Source of the DNA: Nocardioides marmoribigeumensis
GTDB taxonomy: Bacteria > Actinomycetota > Actinomycetes > Propionibacteriales > Nocardioidaceae
Direction: 5' to 3'
DNA: 64,000 nucleotides
Assembly (NCBI RefSeq): GCF_031458325.1
Contig: NZ_JAVDYG010000001.1
Span: forward strand, 3,534,001-3,598,000
Shown here: positions 42,529 through 49,615 of the stretch, piece by piece
How the letters are laid out: each line of letters opens with the position of its first letter
How positions within the stretch are numbered: position 1 is the first letter of the stretch
The notes under the pieces: generated by a model
What the model was told of the DNA's origin: nothing
Database searches by the model: none
The model's input: only the letters and a program-made list of their open reading frames with translations
Program-made: the position numbers and the translations under genes

Positions 42529-43140
42529 ATGGCGCAGCGCCGAGGATCCTCCGCCCGCCGGCCCGGTGACCTGGGTCGCGGCGCTCGAGCGCGCCCGACC
42601 GGACGTCCGGCCCTCGGCTACGGCTCGGCGGCGCGGGCAGGTCGCGCCCTGCGTCGCGGGGGTGCCGAGGTGGTCGCGCTCCGGTCCCGGCTGACCGGCC
42701 GGGCGGCCGTGCTGGTGCTCGTGGTCTGCGCGCTGCTGGTCTCCTACGCCTCCAGCCTGCGGGCCCACCTCGACCAGCGCAGCCACATCCACGCCCTCCA
42801 GCAGAGCATCGCCGACTCCCACCGCGAGATCGCCGCGCTCAAGCGCGAGAAGCAGCGCTGGAAGGACCCGGCCTACGTCGAGGCGCAGGCCCGGGCCCGC
42901 TTCGCCTTCGGCTTCCCGGGCGAGATCGGCTACCAGGTGCTCGACGACGACGGCACCCCGCTCGACGCCGGCTCGCGCCTCGACCGGCCGGCCGCGGCGT
43001 CCGGCGACGGGCGTCCCGAGTGGTGGCAGTCGACGCTGGCCAGCCTCGACGCCGCCGAGAAGCCGCCGCGCACCGAGCGCCCGGGCCCCGCCGTGATCAA
43101 GGCGCCGCCGGGTGACGCCCTGAGCGGCACCGGGGACTGA
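42529..43140 (+). CDS. Septum formation initiator family protein (FtsB/DivIC-like)
   Basis: A 203-residue single-pass membrane protein. The N-terminus is basic and Ala/Arg-rich (cytoplasmic). The transmembrane helix is at about 58-78 (AAVLVLVVCALLVSYASSL), followed by a coiled coil (HIHALQQSIADSHREIAALKREKQRWKDPAYVEAQARARF). The KDPAYVExxAR pattern is typical of FtsB/DivIC. The C-terminal tail is disordered. It joins FtsL/FtsQ at the division site. It lies between eno and DUF501, a conserved actinobacterial order. Confidence 0.92.
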   Translation: MAQRRGSSARRPGDLGRGARARPTGRPALGYGSAARAGRALRRGGAEVVALRSRLTGRAAVLVLVVCALLVSYASSLRAHLDQRSHIHALQQSIADSHREIAALKREKQRWKDPAYVEAQARARFAFGFPGEIGYQVLDDDGTPLDAGSRLDRPAAASGDGRPEWWQSTLASLDAAEKPPRTERPGPAVIKAPPGDALSGTGD

Positions 43141-43143
43141 GCG

Positions 43144-43698
43144 TTGGGGGAGCCCCTGACCCCGCGCGACGAGGCGGTGGTCGCCGAGCAGCTGGGACGC
43201 GAGCCGCGCGCGATCCACGAGGTCGGTCACCGCTGCCCCTGCGGCAACCCCGACGTGGTGACCACCGAGCCGCGACTGCCCGGCGGGACGCCGTTCCCGA
43301 CGACGTACTACCTGACCTGCCCGCGGGCCGCCTCCCTCATCGGCACGCTCGAGGGCAACGGCGTGATGAGCGAGATGACCGAGCGCCTGCGTGCCGACGA
43401 GGACCTCGCCGTGGCCTACCGCCGCGCGCACGAGGCCTACCTCGCCGCGCGCGCGGAGCTGGGCACCGTCCCGGAGATCGAGGGCATCTCGGCCGGCGGC
43501 ATGCCCGACCGGGTCAAGTGCCTGCACGTCCTCGCGGGCCAGTCCCTGGCCCAGGGGCCGGGGGTCAACCCGCTCGGCGACGAGGTGCTCGAGCGGCTCG
43601 GCGCGTGGTGGGCGGCCGGTCCGTGCGTCTCGGTGGACGAGCCGTCCCCGGTGGTCGAGCCGTCCCCGGTGGTCGAGCCTGTCGAGACCCATGACTGA
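43144..43698 (+). CDS. DUF501 domain-containing protein
   Basis: A 184-residue DUF501 protein, matched by REPRAIHEVGHRCPCGNPDVVTT, TTYYLTCPRAASLIGTLEGNGVM and GMPDRVKCLHVLAGQSLAQGPGVNPLGDE. Cys and His residues suggest a metal site; function is unknown. The start appears to be TTG 43144, 3 bp after the ftsB-like stop. The last about 17 residues (SPVVEPSPVVEPVETHD) come from the palindromic repeat element and are not family sequence. It overlaps the ppx start by 8 bp. Confidence 0.88.
   Translation: MGEPLTPRDEAVVAEQLGREPRAIHEVGHRCPCGNPDVVTTEPRLPGGTPFPTTYYLTCPRAASLIGTLEGNGVMSEMTERLRADEDLAVAYRRAHEAYLAARAELGTVPEIEGISAGGMPDRVKCLHVLAGQSLAQGPGVNPLGDEVLERLGAWWAAGPCVSVDEPSPVVEPSPVVEPVETHD
43649..43690. 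repeat. Palindromic repeat element at the end of the DUF501 gene
   Basis: A partial unit (CCCCGGTGGTCGAGC) is followed by a full unit with core GGTCGAGCCTGTCGAGAC. It provides the last codons of DUF501 and ends one base before the ATG of the Ppx/GppA gene, so it spans the translational junction. Confidence 0.8.
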
Positions 43699-44620
43699 GC
43701 GTGCCGCCGGCATCGACTGCGGCACCAACACGATCAAGCTCCTCGTGGCCGACCTCGACCCCGACACGGGCGAGCTCTCCGAGCTGGTGCGGACCGCCCG
43801 GATGGTGCGGCTCGGCCAGGGCGTCGACGCCAGCGGCACGCTCCACCCCGACGCGCTGGAGCGGGTCCTCACCGCCGTCGACGAGTACGCCGGGCTGCTG
43901 CGCGAGCACGACGCCTCGCGCCTGAGGTTCTGCGCCACCAGCGCGGTGCGCGACGCGACCAACCGCGACGTGCTCGTCGACGGGGTGCGCGAGCGGCTCG
44001 GGGTCACGCCGGAGGTGCTGTCCGGCGACGAGGAGGCGCGGCTGTCCTTCGCCGGCGCGACCCGGGGGCTCGGTGACGTCCCGGCCCCGGTCCTCGTGGT
44101 CGACATCGGCGGCGGCTCGACCGAGCTGGTGCTGGGCCACGGCACGACCGTGGACGCCGCGCACTCGCTCGACGTCGGGTCGGTGCGGATGACCGAGCGC
44201 TTCCTCGCCACGGACCCCCCGTCGTCCGAGGAGCGCGAGGCCCTCGTGCGGTCGGTCGACGACGCGCTCGACACCCTGCCGGGCCACGGCGTCGACCTGT
44301 CCACCGCGCGCACCGTCGTGGCGGTCTCCGGCACCGGCCTCACCGTCGCGGCCGCGGTGCTCGACCTGCCCGCGCTCGATCGCGACCTCGTCGACCGGCG
44401 GGTGGTGCCCGTGGCCGGCGTCCACGAGGCCGCCGACCGGCTGGCCGCGATGACCGTCGCGCAGCGGCGCGCCCTGTCCTACATGCACCCGGGCCGCGCC
44501 GACGTGATCGGGGCGGGGGCGCTGATCCTGAGCCGGGTCCTCGCACGCGTGCCGGCCGACGAGCTGGCGGTCTCGGTCAGCGACATCCTCGACGGGATCA
44601 CCTGGTCGGCGCTGTCGTGA
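43691..44620 (+). CDS. Ppx/GppA phosphatase family protein (exopolyphosphatase-like)
   Basis: A 309-residue protein of the ASKHA fold. Phosphate-1 motif is AAGIDCGTNTIKLLVAD. The catalytic Glu region is FCATSAVRDATNR, and phosphate-2 motif is VLVVDIGGGSTELVLG. VVAVSGTGLTVAA and GRADVIGAGALIL are the C-terminal family marks. It is the short, single-domain actinobacterial type that degrades polyphosphate or (p)ppGpp-like substrates. The start ATG 43691 overlaps the DUF501 end. A PPK2 gene (48681) is also in the window. Confidence 0.9.
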   Translation: MTERAAGIDCGTNTIKLLVADLDPDTGELSELVRTARMVRLGQGVDASGTLHPDALERVLTAVDEYAGLLREHDASRLRFCATSAVRDATNRDVLVDGVRERLGVTPEVLSGDEEARLSFAGATRGLGDVPAPVLVVDIGGGSTELVLGHGTTVDAAHSLDVGSVRMTERFLATDPPSSEEREALVRSVDDALDTLPGHGVDLSTARTVVAVSGTGLTVAAAVLDLPALDRDLVDRRVVPVAGVHEAADRLAAMTVAQRRALSYMHPGRADVIGAGALILSRVLARVPADELAVSVSDILDGITWSALS

Positions 44621-45471
44621 CCGACCCGCACCCGCACCCGCACGCCGACCCGCACCCGCTCACCGGCCAGGAGTTCGCCTCCCCGGTCCCGCCGGGCACG
44701 GGCTGGCCCGACGACCCCGCCGCCCCGGACACCCCGGTGGCCCACGACGCCGCGTCGATCGAGCACCTGGCCGCCTCGACGTCGCTCGAGGAGCTCACCG
44801 CCCGGGTCTCGGTCTGCCGCGCCTGCCCGCGGCTGGTCACCTGGCGCGAGGACGTCGCCGAGGCCAAGCGGGCGTCGTACTCCTCGGAGCCCTACTGGGG
44901 CCGCCCGATCGCCGGGTGGGGCGCCCCCGACCCGGCGGTCCTCGTGCTCGGGCTCGCCCCGGCCGCGCACGGAGGCAACCGCACGGGCCGCATCTTCACC
45001 GGCGACCGGTCCGGCGACTGGCTCTTCGCCGCCCTGCACCGCGCCGGCCTCGCCGCCCAGGCGACCTCGGTGCACGCCGGCGACGGCCAGCGGCTCCTCC
45101 ACACGCGCATGGTGGCCGCCGTGCGCTGCGCGCCGCCGGCCAACAAGCCGACGACCGAGGAGCGCGACACCTGCGCGCCGTGGCTCGACCGCGAGCTGGC
45201 CCTGGTCGCGCCGTCGGTGCGGGTGGTGGTGTGCCTGGGCTCGTTCGCGTGGGAGGCGGGGCTCAAGGCCTACCGCCGCCAGGGCTACGACGTGCCGCGG
45301 CCCAAGCCGCGCTTCGGGCACGGCGCGGAGGTCCTCCTGACCGGGCCGGCCGGGCCGCTCCACCTGGTCGGCAGCTACCACCCCAGCCAGCAGAACACCT
45401 TCACCGGCACCCTCACCGAGCCGATGCTCGACGCCGTCCTGCTGCGGGTCCGCGAGCTCGCCGGTCTCTAG
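44617..45471 (+). CDS. Family 5 (UdgB-like) uracil-DNA glycosylase
   Basis: A 284-residue repair glycosylase. The Cys ligands of a [4Fe-4S] cluster are seen in VSVCRACPRLV, AAVRCAPPANKP and the later TCAPW region. Motif 1 is LGLAPAAHGGNRTGRIFTGD (no polar catalytic Asp/Asn at the family 1 position, as in family 5). Motif 3 is SYHPSQQNTFTGTLT. It removes uracil and other deaminated bases. The N-terminus is His/Pro-rich (HPHPHADPHP). The GTG start overlaps the ppx stop. It ends in a 4-bp convergent overlap with the lipoprotein gene. Confidence 0.92.
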   Translation: MTDPHPHPHADPHPLTGQEFASPVPPGTGWPDDPAAPDTPVAHDAASIEHLAASTSLEELTARVSVCRACPRLVTWREDVAEAKRASYSSEPYWGRPIAGWGAPDPAVLVLGLAPAAHGGNRTGRIFTGDRSGDWLFAALHRAGLAAQATSVHAGDGQRLLHTRMVAAVRCAPPANKPTTEERDTCAPWLDRELALVAPSVRVVVCLGSFAWEAGLKAYRRQGYDVPRPKPRFGHGAEVLLTGPAGPLHLVGSYHPSQQNTFTGTLTEPMLDAVLLRVRELAGL

Positions 45472-46508
45472 TTGCTCGGCACCGGCAGGCGTCGGTCGAC
45501 GTCGAGCGCGAGGACGCCGTCCGCACCGAGGGCGGCGGTGTCGCGCGGGTCGACGCAGACCGCGAGCGCGGAGACCAGGTCGCGGTGGGTGGTGGTCAGC
45601 ACGGTGACGAGCTGGGGCACCGCGCGGTTGAGCGCCTCGCTCTGGGACCCCGGCCGGCGCAGCTCCCGGACGGTCGCTGCGACCTTGCGCTGCAGCGGCG
45701 CGAGCGCGGTCGCCGCCAGCGCGCGGGTGCAGACCGGCCCGCCGCCCGAGGCCGCCGCGAGCGCCGCCTCGGTCGGCCGGAAGGTGCCCACCCAGGGCTG
45801 CAGGAGCCGGACCAGGCAGGCGGCGGTCCTGCCCGGCGGCCGGTTGTAGCAGCCGTTGTAGCCGGCGTAGAGCGTGCGCACCGCCTCGTCGTACGCCGTG
45901 ACCGGCCCGGCGAGCGTGGCGGCCGCCTCTGGGGGGAGGTACGACGGGACGTCGGCCGTGCGCCTCCCGCGCAGCGCGAGGTGGCTGGTCCCGCCGAACC
46001 CGCAGCCGCGGAAGGCGTAGGCGACCCCGCCGCCGAGGGTGTCGCCGTCCTGGACCAGGCGGTAGCGCGCGGTCTCGGTGAACCGGCCGGGCCGGCTGCT
46101 GTTGGCGGTCTGCTCGCACGGGCCCGTGCGGCGGCGCTCGCCCGTGGCGAGCGTGTCCCCGGCCCGCAGGGCGACGGTGCGGCTCAAGGCGCCGGTGGAG
46201 ACGCTGCCGCGCACCAGCAGCCGCTCGCAGGTGTCGTCGGCACAGCCGACCACCAGCGCCAGCCGGTCCCGCGTCCCGCGGGTGTTGCCCGGGCCGGTGA
46301 GGGTCGTGCGGTCGACCACCGAGGTGACGTCATAGGTGCCGACGAGCGGGTGGGTGGCCATCGTCGGGCTCGGGGACGCCGCGGGGGAGTCGGCCGTGTG
46401 CTGCCTGCTGTCCCCGCTGTCACCGCTGTCCCCGCTGTCACCGGTGCACGCGGCCAGGGTGAGGGCCGGCAGCACGAGGACCAGGGAGAGCACCCGGCGA
46501 CGTCGCAT
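45468..46508 (-). CDS. Putative lipoprotein of unknown function
   Basis: A 346-residue protein. The signal sequence has lipobox LAAC (VLVLPALTLAACTG), followed by a GDSGDSGDS repeat and a Ser/Pro linker, so it is probably anchored outside the membrane. The body has several Cys pairs (VGCADDTCERL, FRGCGFGG, GYNGCYNRP, ACLV, VCTR) that could form disulphides. I do not recognise a family. ATG 46508 is the start that fits the signal peptide; the frame open further upstream does not. Confidence 0.72.
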   Translation of the reverse strand: MRRRRVLSLVLVLPALTLAACTGDSGDSGDSGDSRQHTADSPAASPSPTMATHPLVGTYDVTSVVDRTTLTGPGNTRGTRDRLALVVGCADDTCERLLVRGSVSTGALSRTVALRAGDTLATGERRRTGPCEQTANSSRPGRFTETARYRLVQDGDTLGGGVAYAFRGCGFGGTSHLALRGRRTADVPSYLPPEAAATLAGPVTAYDEAVRTLYAGYNGCYNRPPGRTAACLVRLLQPWVGTFRPTEAALAAASGGGPVCTRALAATALAPLQRKVAATVRELRRPGSQSEALNRAVPQLVTVLTTTHRDLVSALAVCVDPRDTAALGADGVLALDVDRRLPVPSN

Positions 46509-46592
46509 GGCTCGATCGTGGCACGGTCCACCCCTCAGGGTGGAGCACCTGGGCCGGAAAGGCCGGGGGGTGTCGGCTACGTTGCCGGTGCC

Positions 46593-46665
46593 GCCCCCGT
46601 GGCCCAACGGCAGAGGCAGAGGTCTTAAACACCTTTCAGTGTGGGTTCGAGTCCCACCGGGGGCA
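46593..46665 (+). tRNA. Class I tRNA with anticodon TAA (nominal tRNA-Leu)
   Basis: The full cloverleaf is present. The acceptor stem is GCCCCCG/CGGGGGC (46593-46599, 46658-46664) with discriminator A46665. The D stem is GCC/GGC. The anticodon stem GAGGT/ACCTT encloses loop CTTAAAC, giving anticodon TAA (46626-46628). The variable loop is only 5 nt (TCAGT). The T arm is GTGGG-TTCGAGT-CCCAC. Anticodon TAA reads UUA (Leu), yet bacterial tRNA-Leu normally has a long variable arm. The charged amino acid is therefore uncertain. Confidence 0.85.
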
Positions 46666-46666
46666 C

Positions 46667-47338
46667 GTGCTGACTCGCTCGCTGGTCCTCGCCCTCTCCG
46701 GGCCCCTCCTCGCCCACGAGGCGCTGCTGCGCGCCGCCTCGTCGTACGGCGCCCGCACCGTGCAGCTCGGCGTCAGCGACGAGCCGGTTGCCGCGGGACT
46801 GCGCCTGACGGTGCTCGACCCGCCCGTGGACGCGTTCGTCGTGGTGACCGGCGACGACGTGGACGGGACCGGCCTCGCCGCCGCGCTCACCGACCTCGGG
46901 CAGGTGGTGCGGGGGTGGTGGGCTGAGACCGCGGAGCCGCTCCCGCCCCGCGAGGTCCCCGACGGCGAGCGGCTGGACGCGCTGGCCAACGTCGCGGTGC
47001 TCAGGCGCCCGGCCGATCAGTCCGAGGAGGAGTGGGTCCGCTTCTGGAAGGACTTCCACACGCGGGTCGCGATCGAGACCCAGGGCTCGTTCGGCTACGT
47101 CCAGCACCGGGTCCTCGAGCCGCTCCCCGGCAGCCCCGAGGTGGCGGCGGTGGTGGAGGAGCACTTCCCGATGGCGGGGCTGGTCGACCTCCACGCGTTC
47201 TACGGCAGCGGGGGCGACGACGCCGAGCTCGGCCGCCGGCTGGAGCGCCTCATGGAGTCGGTCTCACGCCTCGGGGCCGACCGCGACCTGGACCTGGTCC
47301 CGACGAGCCGCTACCGATGGACCCTCGCCCAGCCCTAG
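46667..47338 (+). CDS. EthD-like / dimeric alpha-beta barrel protein
   Basis: A 223-residue protein. The C-terminal half contains VAVLRRPADQSEEEWVRFWKDFHTRVAIETQG, the start of an EthD-type dimeric alpha-beta barrel. The N-terminal half (YGARTVQLGVSDEPVAAGLRL) may be a second, degenerate copy. EthD-like domains often serve in small-molecule degradation, but no catalytic residue can be named. GTG 46667 lies only 2 nt after the tRNA end, so there is no room for a ribosome site; translation may follow tRNA cleavage or start later. The 3' end overlaps mpaB on the other strand by 75 bp. Confidence 0.6.
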   Translation: MLTRSLVLALSGPLLAHEALLRAASSYGARTVQLGVSDEPVAAGLRLTVLDPPVDAFVVVTGDDVDGTGLAAALTDLGQVVRGWWAETAEPLPPREVPDGERLDALANVAVLRRPADQSEEEWVRFWKDFHTRVAIETQGSFGYVQHRVLEPLPGSPEVAAVVEEHFPMAGLVDLHAFYGSGGDDAELGRRLERLMESVSRLGADRDLDLVPTSRYRWTLAQP

Positions 47339-48193
47339 CCGTGCCCAGGCCGCGTCGAGGCCCGTCCGGCCGCGCCGGCGGTAGGCGGCCCGGGCCGCGG
47401 GCAGCAGCCGCACCCGCTCGGGCAGGTGCGGCCAGGTGCGCGTGACGACCTTGCGGAACGCCTCGAAGCCGGCCCGCTGGGCGGGGGTCCAGGTGAAGCC
47501 GCACAGCTCGCGTGCCCGCGGGGGCAGCGCGCCGACCGCGACGTCGCGCGCCGGGATCCCGCCGACCCGGGTGGCGGCCACCCACAGCGCGCGCGGCAGG
47601 TGGTCCTGGCGCATCGACCAGGGCCGGTTCATGAAGTCGACGAGCCCCTGCGCCGCGGGGGTCAGCTCGAGGACGTGCTCGACGTGGTGGTCCCAGTACT
47701 CCACGAACGCGTCGTACGTCGGCGGGGCGACCCGCATGGTCAGGCCGTAGGCGCGCCACCACTCCAGGGTCTCGAGGTAGTAGGCCGACCGGCGGGCGTG
47801 GTCCATCGACCGGCCGCCGTAGAGGTCGTCGACGCGGAAGGCGACGTCGACGAAGGTCGCGTGGGCCCAGAAGAAGGTCTCGGGGTCGAGGGCGTGGTAG
47901 CGCGCGCCGCCGTGGGAGGCGGGCATCTCGCCCCTGATGTCGCGGTGGAAGTCGCGGACCCGGCGGGCCTGCTCGGGGTGCAGGTCGCCGTCGTAGATGA
48001 TCGAGACGATCTGGGGCACCGAGCGCAGCAGCCGGTCCAGCGGCTCGTCGTAGAACGCCGAGTGCTCCTCCACGCCGCGCCCGAGGGCGGGGTACATCAG
48101 CTGGAGCAGGCCGGTGGTGCCGGCGCACAGGAAGCCCAGGCGGTCGCCGTACGACTCGTAGAGCACGGACCCGGGCCCGAAGGGCTGCGACAT
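47264..48193 (-). CDS. MpaB/DUF2236 family oxygenase
   Basis: A 309-residue member of the oxygenase MpaB (rubber-oxygenase-like, DUF2236) family. It begins FGPGSVLYESYGDRLGFLCAGTTGLLQLMYPALG. The conserved His-rich heme-binding segments lie in RDIRGEM...ARYHALDPETFFWAHATFVDVAF, and R-x-H-type residues in EYWDHHVEHVLEL. Related proteins bind heme b and oxidise hydrophobic substrates. The gene is common in lipid-metabolising Actinobacteria. An 18-bp inverted repeat lies 18 bp before its ATG and may bind a TetR-like regulator. Its tail overlaps the EthD-like gene antisense. Confidence 0.87.
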   Translation of the reverse strand: MSQPFGPGSVLYESYGDRLGFLCAGTTGLLQLMYPALGRGVEEHSAFYDEPLDRLLRSVPQIVSIIYDGDLHPEQARRVRDFHRDIRGEMPASHGGARYHALDPETFFWAHATFVDVAFRVDDLYGGRSMDHARRSAYYLETLEWWRAYGLTMRVAPPTYDAFVEYWDHHVEHVLELTPAAQGLVDFMNRPWSMRQDHLPRALWVAATRVGGIPARDVAVGALPPRARELCGFTWTPAQRAGFEAFRKVVTRTWPHLPERVRLLPAARAAYRRRGRTGLDAAWARLGLGEGPSVAARRDQVQVAVGPEA

Positions 48194-48210
48194 CCCGATC
48201 CCCCTCGAAG

Positions 48211-48228
48211 TGACGACAGGTGTTGTCA
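48211..48228. promoter_or_regulatory. 18-bp inverted repeat upstream of mpaB
   Basis: TGACGACA-GG-TGTTGTCA has 8-nt arms with one mismatch (G-T). It lies between the mpaB start and the end of the upstream minus-strand gene, with TTAGAC further upstream as a possible -35. The size suits a TetR-family operator. No regulator gene is adjacent. Confidence 0.5.
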
Positions 48229-48253
48229 GTCTAACGAGGACGGCGCCCGGGCG

Positions 48254-48676
48254 TCACGGCTCCTCGCGGGTCAGCTCCACCTCGAGGTCCTCCAGCTCGC
48301 AGCCCAGCGCCTGCAGCGCCCGGACGGTGGCCAGGGCCAGCCGCGGTGCGCCGATCAGCTGGGCCTCGCGCTGGAAGGTGGTCAGCTCGGGCAGCCACGG
48401 CTTCTCCCAGCCCTGGCGCAGCAGGGTCGCTTCGGTCTCCTCGCTCATCTCCCACGCGCCGCCGATGCGGGTCGAGCCGACGCACTCGGCGACCAGGGCG
48501 TTCTGCGCGGCGGTGATCTGGACGTAGCGACGCGGCCCGGGCGGGGGCGGCTTGGGCCCGAAGAGCCGCTTGCGCGGCACCTCCCGGCGCTCGCCGATCA
48601 CCAGCGAGTCGTGCAGGTCGAGGGCGAGGAGGGCGCCGACGAGACGGCGGTTGAGGTCCTCCCAGGTGCCGTGCAC
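48254..48676 (-). CDS. YbjN/TY-Chap-like small protein
   Basis: A 140-residue cytoplasmic protein. WEDLNRRLVGALLALDLHDSLVI, RRYVQITAAQNALVAECVGSTRIGG and the Leu/Trp block TLLRQGWEKPW resemble the type III secretion chaperone-like/YbjN (TY-Chap) family widespread in Actinobacteria. That family is thought to bind peptides; the role here is unknown. It starts 4 bp after the PPK2 stop on the same strand, so the two are likely co-transcribed. The assignment is by pattern only. Confidence 0.6.
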   Translation of the reverse strand: MHGTWEDLNRRLVGALLALDLHDSLVIGERREVPRKRLFGPKPPPPGPRRYVQITAAQNALVAECVGSTRIGGAWEMSEETEATLLRQGWEKPWLPELTTFQREAQLIGAPRLALATVRALQALGCELEDLEVELTREEP

Positions 48677-48680
48677 CGGC

Positions 48681-49535
48681 TCAGCCGAGCCCGGGCGAGG
48701 ACTCGAGCAGGCGCTTCTTCTCGGCCTCGACGTCGTAGTCGGGGGTCGGCCAGTCGAGCCCGATCGTGCGCAGGGTCTCCAGGAGCAGGTGGGCGACGGC
48801 GAGCTTGCGGTACCACTTGCGGTGGGCGGGCACGACGAACCACGGCGCGACGTCGGTGTTGGTGCGCTCCAGCGCGATCTCGTAGGCGGACATGTAGTCG
48901 TCCCAGTACTCCCGCTCGTCGAGGTCGGCGGGGTTGAACTTCCACCACTTCGTCGGGTCCTCGAGCCGCTCGAGGAGCCGCTCGGCCTGGCGCTCCTTCG
49001 ACGCGTGCAGCATCACCTTGAGGAGGGTGTAGCCGGAGTCGACCAGCTCGGCCTCGAACTCGTTGATCGCGTCGTAGCGCCGCTCGATCTCGTCGGCGGG
49101 CGCCAGTTCGTGCACCCGCCCGATCAGCACGTCCTCGTAGTGCGACCGGTCGAAGACGCCGATCATCCCCGGACCCGGCAGCGCCTTGCGGATGCGCCAG
49201 AGGAAGTCGTGCGAGAGCTCCTCCTCGGTCGGCTTCTTGAACGAGCGGATGTGCAGCCCCTGCGGCTCCATCAGCCCCGCGGCGTCCTTGACGATGCCGC
49301 CCTTGCCGCAGGTGTCCATGCCCTGCAGCACCACGAGCACGCGGCGGTCGTCGTTCCCCTCGACCCCGTGGGCGAAGAGCCGCTCCTGGAGGTCGGCCAT
49401 CTCGGGGCCGAGGACGTCGAGGGCCTCCTTGCCGCCGTCCTTGTCCTCGCGGTCCCAGCCGGGCGTGGCCTTGGTGTCGTAGCCGACCAGGTCGACCGGG
49501 CCGGGCAGCACCCGGAGCTCCTCGCGAAATCCCAT
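48681..49535 (-). CDS. Polyphosphate kinase 2 family protein
   Basis: A 284-residue PPK2. Walker A is VLQGMDTCGKGGIVKDAAG (about residues 67-85). The lid and Walker B region is MIGVFDRSHYEDVLIGRVH, and the conserved end is DWPTPDYDVEAEKKRL. These enzymes transfer phosphate between polyphosphate and nucleoside (di)phosphates. It starts at ATG 49535. The following gene on the strand is the YbjN-like protein. A Ppx-like phosphatase is encoded 5 kb away, so the window holds genes for both sides of polyphosphate metabolism. Confidence 0.93.
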   Translation of the reverse strand: MGFREELRVLPGPVDLVGYDTKATPGWDREDKDGGKEALDVLGPEMADLQERLFAHGVEGNDDRRVLVVLQGMDTCGKGGIVKDAAGLMEPQGLHIRSFKKPTEEELSHDFLWRIRKALPGPGMIGVFDRSHYEDVLIGRVHELAPADEIERRYDAINEFEAELVDSGYTLLKVMLHASKERQAERLLERLEDPTKWWKFNPADLDEREYWDDYMSAYEIALERTNTDVAPWFVVPAHRKWYRKLAVAHLLLETLRTIGLDWPTPDYDVEAEKKRLLESSPGLG

Positions 49536-49603
49536 GGGTCGTACCTACCACGCCGGGGTACGCCGCACACGCGCGTCGGGCGGGCAGGGCGGCCGGGCCT
49601 GGC

Positions 49604-49609
49604 TAGCCT
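49604..49609 (+). promoter_or_regulatory. -10 element of the adenine methylase gene (leaderless)
   Basis: TAGCCT is followed by 6 nt and GTG 49616. This favours GTG 49616 over GTG 49610, which overlaps the edge of the promoter spacing. Confidence 0.5.
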
Positions 49610-49615
49610 GTGGCC

